From CAWATZ01 sp963784995 (GTDB lineage: Bacteria; Planctomycetota; Planctomycetia; Gemmatales; Gemmataceae): a stretch of DNA of 64,000 bases. Positions 25,657 to 33,517 of the stretch are shown one piece after another (within the stretch, counting starts at the first letter, position 1; every line of letters starts with the position of its first letter). The notes below the pieces were generated by a model that saw only the letters and a program-made list of their open reading frames with translations, searched no databases and was not told the origin of the DNA. Where the stretch lies: assembly GCA_963784995.1 (NCBI GenBank), contig CAWATZ010000006.1, forward strand, positions 806,001 to 870,000, in the 5' to 3' direction. The position numbers and the translations under genes were made by a program.

Positions 25657-26475
25657 TTATTTCTTCTCTCCTTCCTTCTTCTCACTCTTCGGATGCTCCT
25701 TGCGCAGCTCGTTCAACTTCAAATGTTGCTCCGCGGTGAGGACCTTGGCCATCGCGGTGTGTTCCTCCTGACGCAGTTGCTTGAGCTGCTTCACGGCTTC
25801 CTCTCGCTTCTTGGAGAACTCGGTGCAAACCTGATCGATCTGCTTCTTCTGATCGGCACTCAGACCGAGCTTCTCGGCGAAGGCGTTGTGTTCCTTGGCC
25901 TGGGCAGTCGAATTGTGCCAGTGATGCCGTTCTTCCCGGAACGCACTCCAGAACTTGGACCGCTGCTCGGGAGTGAGCTGAGCCGTGATGGCCTTGAAGG
26001 CCTCGTGCCGGAGTTCATGGAACTTGGCGGGGCTCTTCTCGCTGTTGTTGGTGGCGAGCTGCTGGAACTTCTCTCGAAACTCCGCACGGACCTTGTCGAT
26101 CTTCTGCTTCTGTTCCTCGGTCAGGTTGAGCTTGCCGGACATCTCCTGCCACCGCTTGTCCCACTCTGACTTCATGAACTCGGGCAGCTTGGCCCGCTGT
26201 TCGTCGGTGAGGACCTTCTTGATCGCCTGGAACTGTTCGTGATGCATCGCCCACAACTGTTTTTTCAGCGGGGCCGCCTTGGTGTGGAACTCCGTGTGGA
26301 TCTTGTGGAACTCCTCCTTTTGTTTGTCTGTGAGGTTGAGCTTGGCGGCGAGTGCTTCGCACCGCGCACTTGCCTTCCCCTTTTCACACCTGGCCCCCTC
26401 CGCGTACAGCAGGCTGCCTCCCACAAGAAGGGCCACGGCTGTCAAAGCGATCCCACTCAGAAAAGAACGCAGCAT
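25657..26475 (-). CDS. Periplasmic Spy/CpxP-like LTxxQ repeat protein
   Basis: 272 aa. Signal peptide MLRSFLSGIALTAVALLVGG. The mature protein is highly charged and helical, with six LTxxQ-type motifs (LNLTDKQKEEF, VLTDEQRAKL, LNLTEEQKQKI, LTPEQRSKF, LGLSADQKKQI, VLTAEQHLKL) about 35-45 residues apart. Spy/CpxP proteins have two such motifs; this one is a longer repeat array. Likely a periplasmic chaperone or metal/stress-binding protein. GAGGAGG 7 bases before ATG. Confidence 0.75.
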   Translation of the reverse strand: MLRSFLSGIALTAVALLVGGSLLYAEGARCEKGKASARCEALAAKLNLTDKQKEEFHKIHTEFHTKAAPLKKQLWAMHHEQFQAIKKVLTDEQRAKLPEFMKSEWDKRWQEMSGKLNLTEEQKQKIDKVRAEFREKFQQLATNNSEKSPAKFHELRHEAFKAITAQLTPEQRSKFWSAFREERHHWHNSTAQAKEHNAFAEKLGLSADQKKQIDQVCTEFSKKREEAVKQLKQLRQEEHTAMAKVLTAEQHLKLNELRKEHPKSEKKEGEKK

Positions 26476-26731
26476 AACAAATCCTCCTCTCTACTCCGAT
26501 GGATTTGTCCCGACCGTTGGAGTCTCAGCCAGCCCGGGCAGACCATTCTGCCCAATTTGCTAATCTGATTGGCTCACGAACGCCGGTGACATGCCTCTAC
26601 CAAGTTATTGCCCGACAGGCAAGTTACTCTTACGCTCGATTGCTGATTTCATCGAAGAATGAGCCGCTTCTCACAATCGGTGCTAATTCAGAGGCGAATA
26701 CTCAGGATATGACGTGCGAATGGTGTGCCAA

Positions 26732-27367
26732 TCACTCACTTCGCTCCCAGCGCATGCGGTGGATCGCCTTGCCTTCCTTGCGGAACTTGCGTTCAAAGTT
26801 GGTGAGATAATCCATGTCATGAGCCGGCGTCCCTGGTTCCAGCGCCGGCAGCGGCCGCAGCTGGGGAACTGCCGTAACCAGTCCTTGCACCATCCTGGCA
26901 TAATCCTCGACGTCGCTAGCAAACGACAGGACGCCGCCCGGCCGGAGGATGCGAGCACACTGGCGGGCAAACTCCTCGGTGAACAGCCGGCGCTTGTGGT
27001 GGCGCGTCTTCCACCACGGATCGGGGAAATAGACGTGCAGCACGTGCAGACAGCCTGCCGGGACGCAATCGCGCAGGAACAGCCGGGCATCGGCCCAGGC
27101 CAGCCGGACGTTGGGCAGGGATCGGACCGCCACTCGGGTCGCCGTCAGCAGCTGGTACTTGCGCACGACCTCGACGCCGACAAAGTTGATGCCGGGCCGT
27201 TCCTGGGCGGAGCGCAGCAGGAACAGACCCTTGCCGAAGCCGACCTCCATCTCGACCGGGTGGTCATTGCCGAACAGAGCGGCAAAGTCGATCGGAGCAG
27301 GGGGTTCCGGCGTCGGCAGCAGGTAAGGTTGGAGCTGTTCCAGCGGCAGTCGGCGACCCTTGCGCAC
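26732..27367 (-). CDS. trmB: tRNA (guanine-N7-)-methyltransferase
   Basis: Makes m7G46 in tRNAs using S-adenosylmethionine. 211 aa, normal length. SAM motif MEVGFGKGLFLL near residue 39; VYFPDPWWKTRHHKRRLF near 115 is the TrmB signature (FPDPWxKxRHxKRR). GTG start 27367, one base after the stop of the FabZ-like gene, with AGGAG 7 bases upstream inside that gene. Third gene of the HAD-FabZ-TrmB operon. Confidence 0.95.
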   Translation of the reverse strand: MRKGRRLPLEQLQPYLLPTPEPPAPIDFAALFGNDHPVEMEVGFGKGLFLLRSAQERPGINFVGVEVVRKYQLLTATRVAVRSLPNVRLAWADARLFLRDCVPAGCLHVLHVYFPDPWWKTRHHKRRLFTEEFARQCARILRPGGVLSFASDVEDYARMVQGLVTAVPQLRPLPALEPGTPAHDMDYLTNFERKFRKEGKAIHRMRWERSE

Positions 27368-27368
27368 C

Positions 27369-27881
27369 TCAGCTCTCCTGGCCGGCCGGGCTGGCCTCGC
27401 CTCGGTTCAACGGCATGCCGTGGACGTCGCCATGAAAGACCATGGTCGAGCCGACAAACCCTTGACAGGAGCAGATGACGGCCCGGCGGTTCAGGCGCAG
27501 GGCCTTGGCGACCAGCACCAGGCGGTCGCCCGGCTTGACCATGCCCCGAAAGCGCACGTTCTCCAGGCCGGCAAAGCCGACGAAATCGCCCTGGAGCACC
27601 TTGTAGGCGGTGACGTAATACGAACACAGCTGGGCGGCGGCCTCGCACATCAGCACGCCGGGCAGCAGCGGATAGCCGGGCATGTGGCCGCGAACCCAGA
27701 ACTCGTCCGCGCGCACGTCCTTGTAACCAACCAGCAGGTGCTGCGCCGTATCGACGTGGACGATGGCATTGAGGTGCTCCATCTCGTAGCGTTGCGGGTT
27801 GATCCGGCGGATCTGCTCCTGGTCGGCGACGACCTGGTCGAGGTCCAGCTTCCACACTTCAAAAATCGCCTCGGGAGGCAT
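27369..27881 (-). CDS. FabZ-like 3-hydroxyacyl-ACP dehydratase
   Basis: 170 aa hot-dog fold protein. The catalytic motif GHMPGYPLLPGVLMCEAAAQ is near residues 65-84, with the His and Glu expected for FabZ. Then the expected ...FRGMVKPGDRLVLVAKALRL near 110-130. Would act in fatty-acid elongation or a related lipid pathway in the cytoplasm. Longer at both ends than typical FabZ (about 150 aa), so a specialised dehydratase is possible. 15 bp after the HAD gene and 1 bp before trmB. Confidence 0.8.
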   Translation of the reverse strand: MPPEAIFEVWKLDLDQVVADQEQIRRINPQRYEMEHLNAIVHVDTAQHLLVGYKDVRADEFWVRGHMPGYPLLPGVLMCEAAAQLCSYYVTAYKVLQGDFVGFAGLENVRFRGMVKPGDRLVLVAKALRLNRRAVICSCQGFVGSTMVFHGDVHGMPLNRGEASPAGQES

Positions 27882-27896
27882 GACGGGTCCTTTCGC

Positions 27897-28847
27897 TCAG
27901 CCGACCACTTCCGTCAGCTGGGTCAATTCCGTGAGCAGGACGTCCGGCCGGCTGGCTGGCTCCTTGAGCTGTTCCGCGCTGGCTTGCAGCGAGGCCTTGT
28001 CGCCCGCGAACAACGCGGTACGCATGCCCAGCCGACGGGCCGGCACGATGTCCTGCGTGATGCGTGAGCCGACGTGCAGGACTTGCGCCGCCTCGATGCC
28101 CTTGGCCTGCAAGGGCTCCAGGGCCGCCCGGAACAGCCGTTCGGACGGCTTGCGGCCCTTGACCTCGCAGGAGAGCGTGATCCGATCGGCGGCAAGCACT
28201 TTTTCCAGCCGCAGTTCAGCGTCCTGGGCGGACAGGCCGCGCTGCAACTGCACCATAGTAAAGCACTGGCCGTCGGCCAGCAGACCCTGGATCAGGCCCT
28301 GCTCCTTGACGTACCGCAGCGCCTCGGCCGCTCCGGGATAACAGCCGGTCCCCTGCAAGCTGGCGTGAAAGAAAAAGGCGACCTTGCGGCTGAACTCGTT
28401 GAGCGAGCCGTAAAAGCCGGCATCGAACTTGTAGTCCTTCTGGAGCAGCTTCTTGAGGATCGCTTCCCAGACCTTGTCGGCCCCGACTTCCGGGTGCTTC
28501 TCGCCGCCGGAGGGGAACGAACGCTGCTCCAGCAGGACGTTGGAGTAGATCTGCCCCATGTACTCCGAGGGTTGGCCCGGCTTGCGCGACATCGAGCCCC
28601 ACATCTTGAATTCCTGGATGGTCTTTTCCAGGACCATGTTCATGATCACCGGCTTGGGATGCTCGAACCACAACTCGCCGCCGGGAATGGCCAGCAAGGT
28701 GCCGTAGACGTTCCACAGGACGGCGCGCACCTCCGGCAGACGGGCCAGGTGCGGGCGTGCCTTGGGACGCTCCACCTCGGGCCGGGCCGGCCAGGGCAGG
28801 CCGCGCGAATCGAGCCAGGTAGCGTACTGTTCCAGGGTCAAGGGCAT
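27897..28847 (-). CDS. HAD-superfamily protein with altered nucleophile motif
   Basis: 316 aa from ATG 28847. HAD pattern in order: motif I reads VLWNVYGTLLAIP near residue 42 where DxxGT is expected, so the nucleophilic Asp is Asn. A helical cap follows, then LLADGQCFT (motif II position), the Lys of EVKGRKPSER (motif III), and HVGSRITQDIVPARRLGMR (motif IV, first Asp replaced by Ser, second kept). Canonical phosphatase chemistry is therefore unlikely; a binding or regulatory role is possible. First gene of an operon with the FabZ-like gene and trmB. Confidence 0.75.
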   Translation of the reverse strand: MPLTLEQYATWLDSRGLPWPARPEVERPKARPHLARLPEVRAVLWNVYGTLLAIPGGELWFEHPKPVIMNMVLEKTIQEFKMWGSMSRKPGQPSEYMGQIYSNVLLEQRSFPSGGEKHPEVGADKVWEAILKKLLQKDYKFDAGFYGSLNEFSRKVAFFFHASLQGTGCYPGAAEALRYVKEQGLIQGLLADGQCFTMVQLQRGLSAQDAELRLEKVLAADRITLSCEVKGRKPSERLFRAALEPLQAKGIEAAQVLHVGSRITQDIVPARRLGMRTALFAGDKASLQASAEQLKEPASRPDVLLTELTQLTEVVG

Positions 28848-28956
28848 TGCGTCTCGGTCCCTCTCGGCAAGGGAAGCGGGGAGTAATTCATTAAGACTAA
28901 CAGGAGCCCTCTCGGCTGGCAAGCAATTGGGCCACCCGGGCGATGCCCTCGCAGTC

Positions 28957-29038
28957 GCCGAGCCGCGCACGCAGCGCAGCGGAGTAAGCGGTTCGTCGGA
29001 CGACCGCTTACTCCGCTGCGCTGCGTGCGCGGCTCGGC
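28957..29038. repeat. Hairpin repeat, GCCGAGCCGCGCACGC family, copy 2
   Basis: Arms of about 36 bp, essentially perfect, with a short loop. Lies in the divergent space between the HAD gene and the HEAT protein gene. Confidence 0.9.
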
Positions 29039-29143
29039 AATTCAGCGCTGCGTGCCCAGCTCGGCGGCTTGACCGCCCGCCCCGCCCCCCTAACAATGAA
29101 TCCATCCAGACTGTTCCGTTCCCCGCCCCTGTTGAGGCCATTC

Positions 29144-30526
29144 ATGCAACCGCAGAGCCCGTCTCCTCCTCCCGGCGCCCGCAGCCTTCCTCCCGTGACC
29201 CCGCCCACCGGCAAGTTTATCGTCCAGCTGTTCCTGGTGCCGGGCCTGATCGTCGCCGTGATCGTCGGCTTGCTGCTGCTGGTCTACTGGCTCTTCGGCG
29301 GCCCTCGCTCTCCAGAAAGCTTCCTCAGGAAGCTCGACGATCCCAATCCGGAAGTGCGCTGGCGTGCCGCGGCCGACCTGTCCCAGGTGCTGCCGCGCGA
29401 CCCCCGGCTGGCCAGCAACGCCGACTTCTGCCTGGAGCTAACCCGCCGGCTGGTCCATGCCGTCCGCGACAGCACGCCGGACGAGAAGCTGTTCCTGGAG
29501 AAGTTCCCGCAGCTGGCCCAGGAGTACGAACTGTCCAACGAGGAGGTCCGCAAGGAGGCCCAGAAAGAACGGGCCAAGCTGGAGCCGAAACGCAATTACG
29601 TCCAGTTCCTGACCGCCTCGCTGGGCAATTTCCTGGTGCCCACCGCGGCCCCCGTCCTGGGCTGGATGGCGGAGGACAGGTTCCCGGCCGGGGACGACGG
29701 GCCCTGGATCACGGAGCCGAAACCGCCGCTGGAACTGCGGGCCCTGACCTTGCGCCGCCGCGGCGCGATCTTCGCCCTGGCCAATCTCGGCGACAACCTG
29801 CGCAAGTTCGACCGGCTGCCGGCCATCGAGCAGAACTTGATCCTGGAGCAGATGCGGAAGCTCGACGAGACGGCGCAGAACCAGGCGAAGAAGTGGAACC
29901 ACGCTGCCCTGGAGTGCCTGGAAAAGCGGAAGGCGGGGCAATTCACCACCATGGACGTCGATCAATCGCTGATCCAGGCGGCAAACTCCGAAGACCCAGT
30001 GACCCGCGAGTTTGCTGCCTACGCCCTGGGCTTCTGGAAAGGCAATGCGACGCAGAACCAGCGCATGGATGAAGCTCTCGTGAAGTTGGCCAGCGACGAC
30101 GGTCGAGGAAGGGACGAGATCAACAAGTTCCAGGGGGAGGAGCCGGGCAAAACGCGCGAAGTGCTGCGTCAGCCGGGCCTGCTGATCCAGATCAATGCCA
30201 CCCACAGCTTGCTGCGCCAGGGCAGCGACAAGGTCCGGACCTCCAAGGTCAAGGAATTGCTCGACGAGAAACAACTCGGCGAGGACATCCAGATCGAGAA
30301 GATTGGTGGGCAGGAAGGCAGCAGGGGAAAACGCCAGCCCAACCAGAGCAAGGCCAGTATGACGGTGGTTGGGACACTCCGGGCGCTGCGTGAGTATTAC
30401 CGGCAGAAACCGGCCGATTCGCTGCCCGGCGTCGAGGATCAGGTCAAGAAACTGACCACCAGCGACAACCCGGACATCCAGCAGGCGGCCCGGCAAGTGG
30501 TCAAGGAGCTGGAAGCGCCGAAGTGA
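29144..30526 (+). CDS. Membrane-anchored HEAT-repeat-like protein
   Basis: 460 aa from ATG 29144 (GAGG 6 bases upstream); ATG 29096 is an alternative. One membrane helix near residues 25-45 (FLVPGLIVAVIVGLLLLVYW). Then a mostly helical region with HEAT-like units: LDDPNPEVRWRAAADLSQVL near 62, RRGAIFALANLGDNL near 205, NSEDPVTREFAAYALGFW near 285, SDNPDIQQAARQVVKELE at the end. HEAT proteins act as protein-interaction scaffolds. Planctomycete-type; exact role unknown. Confidence 0.7.
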   Translation: MQPQSPSPPPGARSLPPVTPPTGKFIVQLFLVPGLIVAVIVGLLLLVYWLFGGPRSPESFLRKLDDPNPEVRWRAAADLSQVLPRDPRLASNADFCLELTRRLVHAVRDSTPDEKLFLEKFPQLAQEYELSNEEVRKEAQKERAKLEPKRNYVQFLTASLGNFLVPTAAPVLGWMAEDRFPAGDDGPWITEPKPPLELRALTLRRRGAIFALANLGDNLRKFDRLPAIEQNLILEQMRKLDETAQNQAKKWNHAALECLEKRKAGQFTTMDVDQSLIQAANSEDPVTREFAAYALGFWKGNATQNQRMDEALVKLASDDGRGRDEINKFQGEEPGKTREVLRQPGLLIQINATHSLLRQGSDKVRTSKVKELLDEKQLGEDIQIEKIGGQEGSRGKRQPNQSKASMTVVGTLRALREYYRQKPADSLPGVEDQVKKLTTSDNPDIQQAARQVVKELEAPK

Positions 30527-30607
30527 TCCGGCTTGATTCGCCAGCCCGGGATGATAGCCTGTACAACAGGGGATTGATTCCGATCCATGCAGTCACGAGT
30601 AGAGCCG

Positions 30608-30982
30608 ATGGCCGAGCCACTGCAAAACCAGTCATTCCGGATTGAACGGCACGGGGAGATTGCCCTGATCATCCCGACGCCCGAGCTGGAGAAGTTGCCG
30701 CTGGACCTGATGGAGCAGGCGGCCCAGATGGTGCTGGCGCCGCTGAAGACCAATCCGCCCAGCGGGCTGATCTTCGACCTGAGCGAGGTCGATTACTTTG
30801 GGTCCGTGTTCCTGTCGTTCCTGCTGCGCTGTCACAAGCGCGTCAAGGAGACCGGCAGCGAGGTGGTCGTGGCCGGGGCGTCGCCCGCCGCCCGCGAGCT
30901 GCTGCGCATCACCGCCCTGGACACCATCTGGCCGCTGTACGATACCCGCAAGGAAGCGATCGAAGCCCTGAGCAGCGACTGA
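30608..30982 (+). CDS. STAS-domain protein (anti-sigma factor antagonist-like)
   Basis: 124 aa, almost all one STAS domain: HGEIALIIPTPELEKLPLD, then LIFDLSEVDYFGSVFLSFLL with a Ser at the position usually phosphorylated, then VVVAGASPAARELLRITALD. Would bind or release a partner according to phosphorylation. Start is ATG 30608; ATG 30587 in the same frame is possible. No kinase partner is adjacent. Confidence 0.8.
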   Translation: MAEPLQNQSFRIERHGEIALIIPTPELEKLPLDLMEQAAQMVLAPLKTNPPSGLIFDLSEVDYFGSVFLSFLLRCHKRVKETGSEVVVAGASPAARELLRITALDTIWPLYDTRKEAIEALSSD

Positions 30983-31003
30983 TTCGACGTCGCCCGCAGC
31001 CCT

Positions 31004-31064
31004 CTGTTAGCCCGAGTGCTAGCGAGGGTTCTGCTTTTTCCTCGCTGGCGCTTCGGGCTAACAG
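31004..31064. repeat. Imperfect hairpin repeat (CGCTGGCGCTTCGGGC family)
   Basis: Arms CTGTTAGCCCGA... and ...TTCGGGCTAACAG, with TTTTT in the loop. The right arm shares CGCTGGCGCTTCGGGC with the perfect hairpin at 48578-48638, so both belong to one family. Located between the STAS and LOG genes. Confidence 0.75.
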
Positions 31065-31095
31065 GGCACAGGACGCTTTCACGGAGGTCTGCATC

Positions 31096-32127
31096 ATGGC
31101 CGCGCGCGGCCCAGACTCGTCCTTTATCAACGTCAACGACGGGGGCCAGTTAGCCGAGGAGCCCCGACACCCACTGACCATCGAGCAGATGATCCAGCAG
31201 ATCCGCGAGACCGCGGACAAGCTGGTCCGCGACGGGGCCCCCCGCGGCGACGTCAAGCTGATCAACACCGCCTTGAAGGAGCTGCGTTACTGTTTCAAGG
31301 TCTTTTCCCGCTACAAGCAGCATCGCAAGGTGACGGTGTTCGGCTCCGCCCGCCTGCCACCCACCGACCCGGCCTACGTGGCCGCCGAGGAGTTCGGCCG
31401 ACGGCTGGCCCATCTCGGCTGGATGATCATCACCGGGGCGGCCGCGGGCATCATGGAGGCCGGCCACGTCGGGGCCGGCCGGGAGAGGAGCATCGGCGTC
31501 AACATCCTGCTGCCCTTCGAGCAGCACGCCAACTCAGTCATTCACGGCGACCCCAAGCTGATGCACCTGAAGTACTTCTTCACGCGCAAGCTGCTGTTCG
31601 TGAAGGAGTCCGACGCCATCGCCCTGTTCCCCGGTGGTTTCGGCACCCAGGACGAGGGTTTTGAAGTCCTGACGCTGATGCAGACCGGCAAGAGCCAGCT
31701 GTTCCCAATCGTCATGGTCGATGCCCCCGGCGGCGACTACTGGCTGCACTGGCAGCGCTTCATCACCGACACGCTGCTGGCCCGCCATCTGATCTCCCCC
31801 GCCGACCTGTCGCTGTACAAGATCACCGACAGCGTCCCCGAGGCCATCGAGGAAGTGCAGCGCTTCTACCGGGTCTACCACAGCATGCGCTACGTCGAGG
31901 ATGACCTGGTCCTGCGCTTGCAGCATCCGCTGTCGCCGGAGAAGGTGGAACGGCTGCGGACGGAGTTCGCGGACATCGTGGCGTCGGGCACCATCGAGCA
32001 GGTCAGCGCCTTGCCGGCCGAGGCCTCGGACGTCCACCTGCTGCACCTGCCCCGGCTGCTCTTCCGCTTCGATCGCCGCAGCCTCGGCCGGCTGCGGCAG
32101 ATGATCGATCGGATCAATGAGGAGTAA
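31096..32127 (+). CDS. LOG-family protein (Rossmann-fold, cytokinin riboside phosphohydrolase-like)
   Basis: 343 aa. Core at about 75-260: KVTVFGSARLPPTDPAY, MIITGAAAGIMEAGHVGAG, and the signature PGGFGTQDEGFE near residue 180 (PGGxGTxxE). LOG proteins cleave the N-glycosidic bond of nucleoside monophosphates. This one has extra N- and C-terminal helical regions compared with the 180-200 aa basic family, like the larger TIGR00730-type proteins. GGAGG 8 bases before the ATG. Confidence 0.85.
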   Translation: MAARGPDSSFINVNDGGQLAEEPRHPLTIEQMIQQIRETADKLVRDGAPRGDVKLINTALKELRYCFKVFSRYKQHRKVTVFGSARLPPTDPAYVAAEEFGRRLAHLGWMIITGAAAGIMEAGHVGAGRERSIGVNILLPFEQHANSVIHGDPKLMHLKYFFTRKLLFVKESDAIALFPGGFGTQDEGFEVLTLMQTGKSQLFPIVMVDAPGGDYWLHWQRFITDTLLARHLISPADLSLYKITDSVPEAIEEVQRFYRVYHSMRYVEDDLVLRLQHPLSPEKVERLRTEFADIVASGTIEQVSALPAEASDVHLLHLPRLLFRFDRRSLGRLRQMIDRINEE

Positions 32128-32143
32128 GACCCACTAACAGCAA

Positions 32144-32173
32144 GGCGAGCGGCGCGGCGTCAGCCCGCCGGTG
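32144..32173 (+). repeat. Single arm of the GGCGAGCGGCGCGG repeat
   Basis: 30 bp identical in layout to 7693-7722 and to one arm of 2568-2635, 17 bp after the LOG gene stop. Confidence 0.65.
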
Positions 32174-32198
32174 GCGCCGTTGGGAAGGGACAACGAAC

Positions 32199-32699
32199 CT
32201 ACAACGGCTGATCCACCGTGTGAATCCGGCCGGTCGCTCGCCACAGGGAGTGCAGCTGTCGCCTCCACCAGCGCCGGAACATTCCCAGCCGTGTGATGAT
32301 CGCATAGCCATCGTCAATGGCCAGGGCATAATCATCGAGGAATCCCGCACGTCCAAGGACCGGCCAGCTCAAGGGGCGAGGCCCCCCTGCTGAATCCAGA
32401 TCGATGAAATGGCAAGGCCATTCGTGTTCTCGGCCGCCGAGAACGAGTCGGAGGCGGTCGCGGAAGACTCGTGCGGCGCCCACGAGGCCACGAGCAACTC
32501 CCTCTCGGTGCCGGCTGAAGGAGATGCCTTCCCTTTCAGCCAGCGCCAGGGGAATCGCGCTGAGATCCGAACCCGTGTCGATGCGGAAACGCATGGGGAA
32601 GAGCAGGCCGTGCTTGTCTCGAACTTGAAGCGTCACCACGGGAACCGGACAGGCAACGTCTCCAACAGAGTGATCAGTCAGCGGGACGCGGATTTTCAT
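32199..32699 (-). CDS. Retropepsin-like aspartic protease
   Basis: 166 aa from ATG 32699. Retropepsin motif RIDTGSDLSAIPLALAERE near residue 38 with the catalytic Asp, and a later ALAIDDGYAI strand. Size matches a single-domain retropepsin, which would act as a dimer. No signal peptide. The start overlaps the end of the upstream gene (32674-33237) by 26 bp, so the two are co-translated. Confidence 0.7.
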   Translation of the reverse strand: MKIRVPLTDHSVGDVACPVPVVTLQVRDKHGLLFPMRFRIDTGSDLSAIPLALAEREGISFSRHREGVARGLVGAARVFRDRLRLVLGGREHEWPCHFIDLDSAGGPRPLSWPVLGRAGFLDDYALAIDDGYAIITRLGMFRRWWRRQLHSLWRATGRIHTVDQPL

Positions 32700-33237
32700 A
32701 GCTAAACTGAAGAAAAGAGGTTGGTAACGTCGCCGGCGCTGTTCCAGGGGGAAGGAACGAAGACGCCCGTTGCCGCTGCTCCGTTGGACTGAGGGCATCG
32801 AGTTGGGAGGTGAACGAGTCGCTCGCCAGGTCGTCGGCAACGGCCACGACAACCGGGCCATCGGGGGTGCCCAGAAGAGCAATCCAGCGTCCCCCAAAGT
32901 GATAGGAGAGTTTTAGCTCCTCCTCCGCCATCTGCCGGTATTTCCCCCTTCCCAGTCCGAGCCGCCGGCATTTCTGGTCGAGGCGTTGCTGCACCTCCGG
33001 GGGTGTGGGAAGGTCTCGGACCCGGATACGCACGGGTTGCTGTTCCGGAGAAGACCTCGTTGAGGACGGGTCGGGCGATTGTGGCTCTTCCGGGGTTGTC
33101 GTGGGCACGCGAACCATCCGGGCATAGACGTCGGCAGAGAGGACGACGACGCGGCGGTTGTCTGCCGGATCGACCGTTTCGACCGGACGCCCTTCGCTCA
33201 GGGCTCGCTGCTGTTCGGTTGTCAGTTCGATGGACAT
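32674..33237 (-). CDS. Conserved hypothetical partner of the retropepsin
   Basis: 187 aa from ATG 33237 (MSIELTTEQQRALSEGRPVE). The N-terminal 45 residues resemble an antitoxin-type start (PVETVDPADNRRVVVLSADV). A Ser/Pro-rich linker follows, then a region with RLGLGRGKYRQMAEEELKLS. No domain recognised with confidence. Overlap with the protease gene suggests that the protein is its substrate, inhibitor or regulator; this is inference. Confidence 0.6.
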   Translation of the reverse strand: MSIELTTEQQRALSEGRPVETVDPADNRRVVVLSADVYARMVRVPTTTPEEPQSPDPSSTRSSPEQQPVRIRVRDLPTPPEVQQRLDQKCRRLGLGRGKYRQMAEEELKLSYHFGGRWIALLGTPDGPVVVAVADDLASDSFTSQLDALSPTEQRQRASSFLPPGTAPATLPTSFLQFSYENPRPAD

Positions 33238-33422
33238 GGCCGCCTCGGGACACGGATCACGGAACAACCTTGCGGTATTGTACCTTGGCGGCAAGGACTG
33301 GAGAACGGAAATCTCTTTCCGTTTTCTCGTGCCGGCCTGTTTCGGTTGGGTCTGCCAGAGATCGGAGATCGGCAGGCAGTGGCCGGAGTGTGCCAATTCG
33401 CCTGTTTTTTCCAGCGGGCTTA

Positions 33423-33451
33423 TTGTCTGCCGCCGCTGGATCGGTTATAAC
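33423..33451 (+). promoter_or_regulatory. Sigma-70-like promoter upstream of the DUF1501 gene
   Basis: TTGTCT (33423-33428), 17 bp, TATAAC (33446-33451), about 67 bp before the start codon. The sequence GATCGGTTATAA around the -10 is shared with the rpsT promoter. Confidence 0.55.
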
Positions 33452-33517
33452 AGCAGTCTCACCATTGCGGGCGAATCATGCGATCGGGGCCCGCCTGAGC
33501 TTTGCTAGGGGGGAACC

